Positions 11,598-21,253 of a DNA stretch of 64,000 bases are shown here, piece by piece (positions within the stretch are counted from its first letter, which is position 1; every line of letters starts with the position of its first letter). The DNA comes from Multifurca ochricompacta (lineage: Eukaryota; Basidiomycota; Agaricomycetes; Russulales; Russulaceae): the NCBI GenBank assembly GCA_022496185.1, contig WTXG01000019.1, positions 62,001 to 126,000 on the forward strand. The letters are read 5' to 3'. The notes under the pieces were generated by a model. It searched no databases. It worked only from the letters and a program-made list of their open reading frames with translations, and was not told where the DNA came from. The position numbers were made by a program, and so were the translations under genes.

Positions 11598-12190
11598 TGT
11601 TATGTCCAGTGTGGGACGTTCCACATGACTTGTGTGACAGCTTGGTCTGCGATTTCAGGTGAGGAACCAATAAGGCTCCTTGGAGTTCGGGTGAGGTGAG
11701 TCAAAGTCAGAAGGGCTGTTCCTTAAGACAATGTTGAACAGAAAGTGCCAAAAGCACTGAGATGAACGAGTCAAAGATTCAAAGGGGATGTCTGGAAGAC
11801 AGGCACCAATGTATTCAATAAGTCGAGTCTGAGGTCTACAAGGTAGATACAGCGGACTTATATACGTAAGTAAACGGGCATCTACGAGATAAGGATAACG
11901 AGGTCAGGTGGGCCCAAATATATGAAAGCGGAGGGCGTAAAGCCTAGCTTCTGATAGGGTATTAAGTAAGTGTCCGGTCGTAAAGATAAAGGGATAAGAG
12001 ATAACGAGATAAGAGTCAAGCATGGGCAAACAACAAGTCAACAAGTGCAACAGAGGTCACGGGGATGGGAGGAGAGCACGTGATGGATTCCAGGACGGAG
12101 ATGTGATCATGAAGTGTAGGGTAGGTGGTAAAGAGGGGTCATTGTTGGGAAGAGTGAAGAAAACAGGGTTGCTCGGCAGGGATTGTAACA
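11598..12190 (-). repeat. 5' LTR of element C (593 bp)
   Basis: Begins TGTTATGTCCAG and ends GGGATTGTAACA on the plus strand; partner of 4699-5291. It contains a TATATAAG box on the minus strand at 11857-11864. Confidence 0.93.
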
Positions 12191-12738
12191 GTCCTGATGG
12201 GGCGGGATGTTGGGGGCAGTCATGGTAGGAGGCAGTGGAGCATTGGGAGTGGGGTCAGGAAGTTGTGCAGCAATTGTGGACATGATAGTGGGATGGACAG
12301 TATCAGTGGATTGTATAGATATCTGGGGAGTTGCTAATGCAGGGGCTCTGATCATAGCAAACTCTGGTGCAACCACGGTAGCAACAGCTAATGGTGGTGT
12401 GTTGTCACTTTGTTCCTGTTCTATGTACTCTTCTTCAGAGTCAGTGATAATGGTGGGGGGTTTTCCCTCCATGGTCCTAATCCAAATTCCAATGGGGCAG
12501 GTCCCGTAGTGACCCAAGAGTGTCATCATTCCAAATATCAGATACAATACCAAACTCTCTTCTTGTCATCATATTCTACTGGTTGGTATCTTCCATCATG
12601 ATAGACATAGTATCCAAACTCGGATTCAAAGTCTTTCCAGACAGCAGAGCCAAGTGTCTGTTGTGAAAGATTATTCTCATCTCTGCGTTCGATGAGCTCT
12701 TCTTTGAACAAGGTCTGACTGCGGCTGGAAGAAGCCAC
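12191..12738 (-). pseudogene. gag, 5' part, element B
   Basis: The N-terminus of the Gag whose remainder is at 3837-4698. The frame opens at GTG (12738) with VASSSRSQTLF, followed by ERRDENNLSQQTLGSAVWKDFESEFGYYVYHDGRYQPVEYDD split over these codons. The same protein is seen in A and C. A frame break occurs near 12540. No conserved ATG is found in any of the three copies. Confidence 0.82.
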
Positions 12739-12760
12739 AATGGGAGGAGACTCAACTTGA

Positions 12761-13342
12761 TGTTACGTCTGGTGCAGGATGTTCCACACAACTTGTGTGA
12801 CAGCATATTGTTCGTGATCAGGTAAGAGACCAATAGGATCTCTTGGAGTTCAGGTGGGACGAGTCAAAGTCAAAGGGGTTGTTCCCTATGACAATGTTGA
12901 ACGGAAAGTGCCAAAAGCACTGAGACAGTTGAGTCAGAGACTTCAAAGGAGATGTCCAGAAGACAAGCACCAATGGATTCAATAAGTCGAGTCTGAAGCT
13001 TACAGTGTAGCTAAGGCGGACTTATATACGTAATCAGACAGGCATCTATAGATAAGCTGTCTTGGAGTCATGTGGGCCCAAATATACAAAAGCGTAGGGT
13101 GTAAAGCTGGGCTTCTGATAGGGAATTAAGTAAGTGTCCAGTCATAGAGATAAAGAGATAAGGAAGGCAATCATAAGCAAACAGTGTATACACAAGTCCA
13201 AACAGTAGTCACGGGGATGGAAGCAATGTGTGTGAGGGATCCCAAGAGGGAGATGTGATGAGAAAGTGTAGCGTTGGTGGGCAAGTGGGGTCCCTGTTGG
13301 GGAGGGTAAAGAAAATAGGGCTGCTGGGCCCTGATCATAACA
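12761..13342 (-). repeat. 5' LTR of element B (582 bp)
   Basis: TGTTACGTCTGG...CTGATCATAACA on the plus strand, colinear with the A and C LTRs. It adjoins sequence D on the right with CTTGG at 13343-13347. Its primer site differs from its R sequence by one base that still allows a G-U pair. Confidence 0.9.
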
Positions 13343-13448
13343 CTTGGGGGGAGTTGGACTGACTTCTTCTGTCTTGGGATGCCAGGTTGATAGCCCAGTC
13401 AGTAATACTAGCCACAATGCAAAGGAGTCTTTTATTTCTTTTCCCTAC

Positions 13449-15444
13449 TTAGATCAAGTAATGTGAAGGTAAGTATGTATCAAAGGCTGAAGGCCTCCAC
13501 AATACTATGCCTGGGGGGGTAGGGGGAGTATCTGGACAAAAGTTACAGGTACAGAGGTCAATGTCACAGAGGCAGTGTTGTCTGGATACAGGAGAACTTT
13601 CTTCAAAGTCCGAGGTGTTTTCTGTGGGGGTTTCAAGATCAGACCAAGTGGTAGTGTTACCAATTAAGATTGTCTGGGTCTGGGTGAGGCATTCTTCTTC
13701 TTGGGTGACTGCTGTAAGGGAAAGGGTAGGGAAGGCGAGCTCTTCTGGTTCTGGGGAAAGTTCAGCGTAGGTGGGGAGGTAAGGGGGGTCTGTGAAGATG
13801 GGGGGGTTAACAAGGAAAGGGCAGTGGTTGCATGAGGTGGTCTCCCAGTAATCAGCAGTCCACAGGTATTCAATTTGTATTCCTTCTGTTTCTACAAGGC
13901 GCCAGCCAGAAGGGAGGGAGCAGAGTGAAGGCGGATCTCATCAAAGGTAAGGTTGATTCTGGTATGGTCTAGATGAAAGGTAGAAAGGTAGTAGAGGCGT
14001 TCTCCTCTGAGCAAGAGTGTTTTGAGTTCTGGGATGTGAGGGGGAATGTGTTCTTTCCAAAGGTATTCATCATTGACACAGACTAAGAGTGTTTCAAGGG
14101 GGTCCCCTGTGGAATGGGTGAGTTGAGCAAGGTGCCAATAGAGAAGTTGGTGCTGGGAGTCTTGAGGAATGGCCTGACAGGGTCTGGACAGGAACTGATT
14201 GTACTGGGTTTGGGAGAGGACTTGTCCAAAGGGGAGGAGAATTCGAAGAGGAAGATAGATGGTATCTACATCACACCAACCTTCTGCTTGTCTGTCATCA
14301 TGGAGGGTGCTGATAAGTGGTTCTGGGTAGAGGAGGGCAAGCTGTGCTTCTCTGTGGAGCTGGAAGAGGTGGTTGAATTGTCTTTGGACACGTTGGAGAC
14401 ACTCTTCTCTTTCTGCAGGAAAGGACACTATTTTCCCAGACCAAGGACTTGTTTATTTACTAGGGACCTCTACAGCTAGGTGCACAACATACTGTTTTTA
14501 GAGGTTACTATCGAAATCTATATCTTCAAAGCAGGAGTACCCATCTGCAGGCTGAATGGGGAGGAGGGGGAGGGGGTTGGTAGGTAAGCGTACTGCTTGA
14601 GTGAGGGGGATAAGCTCTGGGTGGGTTCTAAGTGTGTCTCGAACTGTAAAATATCTGTCTTCCACCACAACACCTAGATCAGTAAAATTTAAGGTGCCAA
14701 AGAGGCTGATAAATTGTCTGTCTAGGAGGTTGAAGCCTTGGAGTAGTGTTCTAGCCCCACTAAAGACGTCTTGCAGTTCTGGGGAAAGGGTGCAATTCAA
14801 GCGGGCAATGGAAGCATTCCAGGAATAGACCAACAGGCCCCATTGAAAAGTGCGAGGGTTGGGGGCCAAATAACCTACTTTGGCACAAAGATTGAGGTTT
14901 ACAAAGTGGGAGGGAGGGTAATGAGGGGAATGAAGAAATCAATCAATGTGAGGGCAAATAGGAACATTATGGAAGTGAGGAAAGCAGAGAGGAATGACCA
15001 CACCAGGGAGATAATGGGGGAGATCAGCAAGCACATCCACAAAGCAGGGGAATTGGTCAAAGAAGCTAGGTTCTCTGGAAAACTGAGCAGGCACCCAAGA
15101 CTCTTGCTGACCATCAAGCAAGTAGTAAATAAGAAATTGGTGAGGATTGGTTGGATGGTCGATGCAAAGAGGACAATTGATGAGAGAAGGAGGAGGTGTC
15201 TGATGGACAAGGCCAGGGTGGTGAGGGGAGAGGGCATTTGCAGCAGTGGGAGGGGGTGGAGCAGGGGTTGGAAGGTGAATATAATGAGGAGGGGGGGTGC
15301 CAAAGGTGTTTGACGCGTTTAAGAGGCCTGGAGGAATGAGGGGAGGCAATTGGAGGGTGGGGAGGGCACAGGGAGAGGGTGAAGTTCTGGGAGTTCCAGA
15401 GGAGGCAAAACCAATGAAGGGGGGGCAGGGGATGCTGTGGCAGC
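13449..15444 (-). pseudogene. Unclassified TE-like coding sequence D (downstream part)
   Basis: On the minus strand, long open stretches join into one gene-like unit: from the E insertion point (15444) to 14498 in one frame with a single TGA near 14940, then 14428-13892, then a one-base shift to a frame that runs to TAA at 13449-13451. The protein is proline/threonine rich with scattered Cys pairs (NCPLC, SCNHC, and CLCDIDLCTCNFC near the C-terminus). I do not recognise a family. Element E interrupts it: the frame continues to the right of E at 26386-26455 (PPPYELTPPHKILNF). The Cys-pair tail and broken state suggest an old mobile-element ORF rather than a host gene, but that is inference. 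Confidence 0.5.
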
Positions 15445-16021
15445 TGTGACGTTTATCGAGGCTTCGTGTTTATGACTTACTTTGCGTTTCGGGGTTTTAC
15501 AATGATTCTATTACCTACACTAGATAACTAAGTAACTTACTATCTGTGTCTAGGTCTGTACAAATATCGGGGACGCAGCCCCTTCCTATCCACACCAATG
15601 TCCCTCTGTACCATCTAGACTACCTCCCTATGATGTAGCTATGACATGGCCATGACGACATCCCAATGCTGTTAGGTCTAGATAGTTATATTAGCTCACT
15701 GTCTATCTGCTGTGTACTTAAAAGGACTTACTAGAATCTGGAGACAGACCCTAAGTCTGTTCTCCTGTACCAAATACAGGTGTATAGATCCCCAACCAAA
15801 AGAGGCCCCCACTTGAGCCCCTAAGCCGCGCCTTAGGAGTCTTCGTCCCAATCGTCTCGTGACGGGACCGAGTGTCCTCGTTCGATTTCGTCTTCTGTGT
15901 GCGCCCGCTGCGACTTGCAGGGCTTGAATAATCCTGTCTTGACCCTTGATATCTTGGCTACAGAGCTTGATCCTCCTTGACACGAACTGACCCTGTACAC
16001 AGCTAGCACCTGGCTGTGACA
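15445..16021 (+). repeat. 5' LTR of element E (577 bp)
   Basis: Aligned base by base with 25804-26380: I count 11 differences, all transitions and all at a CpG/TpG/CpA position. A TTAAAAGG promoter-like box (15718-15725) lies about 30 nt upstream of TAAGTCTGTTCT (15752-15763), the proposed RNA start. Confidence 0.97.
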
Positions 16022-16023
16022 TT

Positions 16024-16035
16024 AGAACAGACTTA
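16024..16035 (+). promoter_or_regulatory. Self-complementary primer-binding site of element E
   Basis: AGAACAGACTTA, two bases inside the LTR, is the exact 12-nt reverse complement of 15752-15763 within the same LTR. As in Tf1 of fission yeast, the transcript's 5' end could fold back here to prime reverse transcription. Spacing and layout match those of elements A and C, although the sequences are unrelated. Confidence 0.8.
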
Positions 16036-16092
16036 CAGACTTCACAGAAAACAGAACCACTCACCCGAAACCGCAAGGCGACCGACAACGCG

Positions 16093-17545
16093 TAGTGAAT
16101 AGCAGGGGTAACCCCCGGGTATCTTCATTGGTACCCGTACCCGTACCCATACCTGTCACTATGGGTACGGGTAACCCGCGGGTTACCCGTGGGTCACCTG
16201 CGGGTTGCCTGTGTTAAACGCGTGCAAGTTCTTTACTTGCATCGCGCATTTCGGATATCCGGCCCAGGCCATCCCGGACCAAGGAGATACACAACGCATT
16301 CATTTATGGCTGCTTAAGATCCCTCAATGACTCTTGTTTTATGCTCAGAAGATTAAGATAATTCATTATTCCATTTTTATTTTATTATTCTGGTCTCAAT
16401 TCTATACAAGCACAACTAAAATCCACCCCAATATACAGAGATGATTAGATAGGATGTAATAGAACATTGAATGAAAAGCCTGTCAGATAACCACACAGAA
16501 TGCAAAAATAATTGACAAATGTATAGTGATTGGCAGGGGTAACCCCTGGATATTTGTTTTGATACCCAGGTTACCCATAAAATGAAACGCGTGCAAGTTC
16601 TTTGGTTGCATCGCGCATTTCGGACAATCGGCCTGGACCATCCCGGTCTGGGAGATACACACTTGGATACAATGCGTTCATTTGTGGCTACTCAGGATCC
16701 CTCAATAATTGCTGATTTATGTTCAGAAGATTAATTTGATTCTTTATTTACATTCTTATTTTATTTTATTTTGTGGAACAGGCATGGCGCAGGCATGGCG
16801 CAGGCTTGTACTTTAGATGTACTATATCAGCTACTAGATTAAACGAACGCGTTATCTCGTTATCTCGTTTAATGATGTGATTTGATCATATGTCAGATCT
16901 TAGATGTATATTCTATGTATCTAATTAATTTGTGAACGCGTTTCTGTTGTGTTATCTATGCGTGATCACAATCATGTCAGACCAATGGAAAATCGCAGCC
17001 GCAATTGTTAAGTCAACCTTCCTTAATAGGAAGGAGATCAGACCAATATGCTGGTCCAATGTAGTCGCTGCCCTATGCAGCCTGTAGATACACGCGGGCC
17101 TTGTTTCAGTAAACTAATTTGATAATTAGATTATAGAATAGTCTAAAGTAGTCTAGAGTGTATTTTAGATAGTGCCAGACCGGCAGAATTGATCGCGCAT
17201 TAATAAAACAGTTGCATCATGATTTTCAAGAGAGTGGATCACTGATAACACTTTTATTTTACATCGCACCATTGATCTGCTTTGATATTTCATTGGATAA
17301 CACTAGAACATATTTACAAAACCCTGTAGCATACATTAAATAAAATATAGTCATTTGTTTGCTACAAATGTATTTTATCATTAAATTTCTGCTGATCTTG
17401 TCAATGACTGATGGCCACTTATACCCGCCAAACCCGCTGTGCGGGTACGGGTTTCTGGCAGGTTGGGAGTTGTATACCTGTACCTGTACCCATCAAAACC
17501 CGCGGCACTTACCCGCACGGGTATGAAAACCCTTGCTGATCTCTA
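16093..17545. mobile_element. hAT-like non-autonomous element inside E
   Basis: The left end TAGTGAATAGCAGGGGT and the inverted right end TAGAGATCAGCAAGGGT match at 13 of 17 positions and resemble hAT termini. Eight-base flanks ACAACGCG (16085-16092) and ACGACGCG (17546-17553) match at seven of eight, as an aged hAT target duplication. The interior is AT-rich with no transposase reading frame. Both ends carry GGGTAC/ACCCGC subterminal repeats. The left end is duplicated: a second copy starts at 16524 and repeats about 250 bp, including a GCAAGTTCTTT...TGCATCGCGCATTTCGGA block. Confidence 0.75.
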
Positions 17546-17579
17546 ACGACGCGTCCCCTTGCATGAACCCAGAACAATC

Positions 17580-19655
17580 ATGTCATACTCGGCACGCGAA
17601 CCCCAGACCCTTCGACCTCCTTGGCCTCCTTGACAGACGATGAATCCCTCAACTACCAGTCACCAGAACAAAACCTACCAGAACAGTCAGCCAGACAAAG
17701 ATTTGGAGATGTACCATTCGAAAACCGAAATCGCTTTGCATTACTCGCAAGCGATTCCCCTGCCGAAAGCCCCAAACCGAAACCCCCACAGCACCTCTCC
17801 CATCCAGACCTCCACCCCCTTTTGAAGAAATGGCTACTATCACACTTACCGAACCAGGACGAACACATAACCAACTTAGCCACCCCACGAGACAACCAAA
17901 GAATGATCCTCCCAATTTAGGAGGCCCACCAGGAGGAAGTCCAGGAGGACACTCTGGAGGGAATCCAAGTGGGCACTCGGGAGGAAACCTAGGCGGGAAC
18001 CCTGGAGGAAACCCAGGGGGGAACCCTGGAGGGAATCCAGGAGGAGACCCTGGAGGGAATCCAGGAGGAGACCCTGGAGGGAATCCAGGAGGAGACCCTG
18101 GAGGGAATCCAGGAGGAGACCCTGGAGGGAATCCAGGAGGAGACCCTGGAGGGAATCCAGGAGGAGACCCTGGAGGGAATCCAGGAGGAGACCCTGGAGG
18201 GAATCCAGGAGGAGACCCTGGAGGGAATCCAGGAGGAGACCCTGGAGGGAATCCAGGAGGAGACCCTGGAGGGAATCCAGGAGGAGACCCTGGAGGGAAT
18301 CCAGGAGGAGACCCTGGAGGGAATCCAGGAGGAGACCCTGGAGGGAATCCAGGAGGAGACCCTGGAGGGAATCCAGGAGGAGACCCTGGAGGGAATCCAG
18401 GAGGAGACCCTGGAGGGAATCCAGGAGGAGACCCTGGAGGGAATCCAGGAGGAGACCCTGGAGGGAATCCAGGAGGAGACCCTGGAGGGAATCCAGGAGG
18501 AGACCCTGGAGGGAATCCAGGAGGAGACCCTGGAGGGAATCCAGGAGGAGACCCTGGAGGGAATCCAGGAGGAGACCCTGGAGGGAATCCAGGAGGAGAC
18601 CCTGGAGGGAATCCAGGAGGAGACCCTGGAGGGAATCCAGGAGGAAACCCCCAGGGAGCCCCCATCCCGATGCCACAGGGAGGACACATGGAAGGGGCCC
18701 CTCCCTCCTACTTTGACGGCAACAGGGCCCACGCGAAACGATGGTTCGCCTTGCTCGAACTCCACTTTGCCCTTAATGTGTTCGTGCCCCTAGTCCAGAA
18801 CGAGCGCTCCAAGGTGGCCTACACATTAGGAATAATTCGTGGTCCAAAAGTCGATTGATGGGTTGAGGAACAAGTATATTGGCTGGCCAACATCAACGCA
18901 GGACAAATCAGAGTTGTAAACATGTGGGAAACATTCCAGCAAACATTCCTTGCCGCATGGACAGATGTCACGGCAGGACAAAAGGCACTACAGGTGCTTG
19001 AGAAATTACAAATGAAGGAGGGAAACATTGATGACTATATCGCTGAATTCTGTGACTTAGCCATTTGGGCCGGACTACACATTGACGACACAGCCACACA
19101 ACAATACTTCTATCGCAGCTTACCAACCCAATTGGTCGCGACAATGCTGACTCAAGATCAGCCAGAAAATTTTGAAGAAGCATCAACATCCACCCGACGT
19201 CACCACGCAAATTGGGTTTTTATGAAAAGCCTAACGAAGAATAAAACAGCCACCTCTCCATCACCTCGGGGAAATAAGTTCATGTTCTATCGCAAAAAGG
19301 ACCCAAATGCAATGGATGTGGATGTTATCAGGAAAGCAACTACCACGGAAGAAAAGGAACAATACAGAAAGGAGGGATGGTGCTTTGAGTGTGGGCGATG
19401 AGGACACTTGGTCCGAGATTGCCCCAATAGAAAATCCCAATCGAGTCCAAGTAACTCGGCCCGGACCGCCACCATCTTGGAAGCACCACCCACAACTGCG
19501 GCGGTACCCAGCAGATCTAATGGGACGTCTGCAACTTCCCCAGTATCAGTCACTCCTACCATCAGCATGTCAACACTCGCAACGGTCCTAAAGACAATGA
19601 CAGATGAGCAACGTCTCAAACTACAAGATCAATTCAAAGGAAATGAGGATTTTTA
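17580..19655 (+). pseudogene. gag of element E, broken
   Basis: An ATG at 17580 is out of frame with the coding stretch that begins near 17621 (SLTDDESLNYQ, NRFALLASDSP), so a small indel lies between. A second shift near 17825 leads into a frame with a GGNPGGDP tandem array (about 18020-18645), then the Gag domain (YFDGNRAHAKRWFALLELHF; WETFQQTFLAAWTD; IDDYIAEFCDLAIWAGL) with TGA at 18856-18858. A CCHC knuckle, CFECGR*GHLVRDC, has TGA at 19399-19401 inside it. Both TGAs sit where arginine is expected. The frame is then cut at 19655 by the Tc1-type insertion. Confidence 0.85.
18020..18645 (+). repeat. Perfect 24-bp tandem array in gag of E, about 25 copies
   Basis: The unit GGAGGGAATCCAGGAGGAGA plus CCCT repeats essentially without variation and encodes GGNPGGDP eight residues at a time. 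The preceding 90 bp are degenerate versions (GGNP, GGHS). The homogeneity implies recent expansion or copy-number uncertainty in the assembly. The other five frames are also open, which produces spurious long ORFs on both strands. Confidence 0.95.
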
Positions 19656-21248
19656 CAGTGGGTCAAAAAACTGTCCTGATGTTTGCACCATTTCTAGTAT
19701 TCACTCTATAGCACCTCAGCATTTAGGACTCTGGTTATGGTGTGGCTGTATGTCTGAACGCTCTGCTTCCTGGCTACCATTCCCAATTTGGATCAAAGAG
19801 ATTGGCCATGATATAAGCATTTTATGATCAAATCAAATCAATCAATCATTGGGACAGTTTTTTGACCCACATTTTAAATCCACTATCTGCCCAAATACTA
19901 CTTTATTTCACCCCTTTTTGCCTTGGTAACTCCTTGAATCTTTTTAGTCATCATTTATATAACCTTTTGCCATCATTCTGGTGCATTTTTATTCCACTCC
20001 TCCACCACCCTCTCCCACAACTCTGGTACCCCCTTGACTGGTTAAGATCCTTCTTCAGATCCACCCAGAGGTGTCCAATGGGGCTAATATTTCAAGGGAT
20101 TGGGCTATCCATACCAGGCTTCAATATTGCTGTCTTAACACTGCTGGTTTGCCTTCTTGGAATTGTGTTTTGGGTCATTGTCCTGCTGAAACATGCATTC
20201 ACCCTCCACCATTTCTTACTTTTCAAACCTTTCCACCACTCCGCCATCCAAAATATCACAGTACTGGCATGGATTCATGATCCCCTAAACCCCTGTAAGC
20301 ATTCCTAGTCCATTCCACCCCATACAAGACCAATACCATAAGTTCTTCCTCCTCCATGCTTGACTGTCAGGGTGGTGGTTCTGTCAGAGAGTGGTTACCA
20401 TGAAAATTGGACAGTGGATGACTGGAAAAGGATCTTGTGGTCAGGTGAGACTATAATGAACAGAATTGGTTCAGACAGAAGGAGCTACACTTGGAAAAAT
20501 AAGGGAGAACCACCCTCTGACAGAACCACCACCCTGATAGTCAAGCATGGAGGAGGAAGAACTTATGGTATTGGTCTTGTATGGGGTGGAATGGACTAGG
20601 AATGCTTACAGGGGTTTAGGGGATCATGAATCCATGCCAGTACTGTGATATTTTGGATGGCGGAGTGGTGGAAAGGTTTGAAAAGTAAGAAATGGTGGAG
20701 GGTGAATGCATGTTTCAGTGGGACAATGACCCAAAACACAATTCCAAGAAGGCAAACCAGCAGTTTTAAGACAGGAATATTGAAGCCTGGTATGGATAGC
20801 CCAATCCCTTGAAATATTAGCCCCATTGGACACCTCTGGGTGGATCTGAAGAAGGTTCTTAACCAGTCAAGGGGATACCTGAGTTGTGGGAGAGGGTGGT
20901 GGAGGAGTGGAATAAAAATGCACCAGAATGATGGCAAAAGGTTATAGAAAGGATGACTAAAAGGATTCAAGGAGTTACCAAGGCAAAAAGGGGTGAAAAA
21001 AAGGAGTAATTGGGCAGATAGTGGATTTAAAATGTGGGTCAAAAAACCGTCCCGATGATTGATTGATTTGATTTGATCATAAAATGCTTATATCATGGCC
21101 AATCTCTTTGATCCAAATTGGGAATGGTAGCCAGGAAGCAGAGCTTTCAGACATACAGCCACACCATAACCAGATTCCTAAATGCTGAGGTGCTATAGAG
21201 TGAATACTAGAAATGGTGCAAACATCAGGACAGTTTTTTGACCCACTG
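19656..21248. mobile_element. Fold-back Tc1/mariner-type element inside E
   Basis: TA target duplication (19654-19655 and 21249-21250). The ends are CAGTGGGTCAAAAAACTGTCC and its inverse. The whole element is an inverted repeat: arms 19656-20396 and 20508-21248 are each 741 bp and pair end to end without net indel, around a 111-bp unpaired centre (20397-20507). The right arm plus centre contain the C-terminal part of a Tc1 transposase on the plus strand; the left arm is its mirror copy and codes nothing. It interrupts gag/pol of E. Confidence 0.93.
20397..21050 (+). pseudogene. Tc1-type transposase, C-terminal fragment
   Basis: The plus-strand frame reads WTVDDWKRILWSGETIMNRI, SDRRSYTWKNKGEPPSDRTT and VKHGGGRTYGIGLVWGGMD (about 20405-20599), the characteristic central DDE region of fungal Tc1 transposases, up to a stop at 20597-20599. 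Later pieces (FSGTMTQNTIPRRQ..., IGHLWVDLKK) match the second catalytic region and the helical C-terminus, with stops between. The N-terminal DNA-binding half is missing, replaced by the inverted copy of this part. It cannot encode an active enzyme. Confidence 0.85.
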
Positions 21249-21253
21249 TATAT

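Larger units (their letters stand above)
4699..12190 (-). mobile_element. Element C: Ty3/Gypsy chromovirus with both LTRs, inserted in B
   Basis: 7492 bp bounded by two 593-bp LTRs (3' LTR 4699-5291; 5' LTR 11598-12190). The flanks are ATCCT on the left (4694-4698) and GTCCT on the right (12191-12195), a 5-bp target duplication with one transition. The outer sequence on both sides joins into the gag of copy B. Order on the minus strand: LTR, self-complementary primer site, gag, protease, RT, RNase H, integrase, chromodomain, an extra Cys-rich ORF, polypurine tract, LTR. The RT keeps YMDD, but frameshifts in RT and TGA stops in gag, the chromodomain and the extra ORF make it defective. Confidence 0.93.
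1283..13342 (-). mobile_element. Element B: Ty3/Gypsy chromovirus, split by A and C
   Basis: B is recovered by joining 1283-4698 and 12191-13342: pol and the 3' part of gag on the left, the gag N-terminus and 5' LTR on the right. Copy C (4699-12190) interrupts its gag, and copy A interrupts its integrase. Its 3' LTR would lie left of the window. It is the oldest of the three related copies by nesting order. Its reverse transcriptase reads YMDN instead of YMDD, and several frames are broken, so it is dead. Confidence 0.88.

Noticed and set aside
15940..16060. A tRNA-primed primer-binding site next to the E LTR
   Set aside because: No TGG-starting tRNA complement is seen; the site instead matches the element's own LTR perfectly over 12 nt.
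18020..18645. CRISPR-like array
   Set aside because: The units are contiguous with no spacers, the reading frame encodes a Gly-rich Gag segment, and the genome is fungal.
17649..18765. Very long minus-strand ORFs (PPGFPPGS, DSLQGLLL and IPSRVSSW repeats)
   Set aside because: They are the other frames of the perfect 24-bp array in gag of E; every frame is open because the repeat length is a multiple of three and contains no stop.
19862..20308. A 148-codon plus-strand ORF with hydrophobic stretches, mirrored by one at 20596-21042 on the minus strand
   Set aside because: Both are antisense to the Tc1 transposase C-terminus in the two arms of the fold-back element, so they are shadows.
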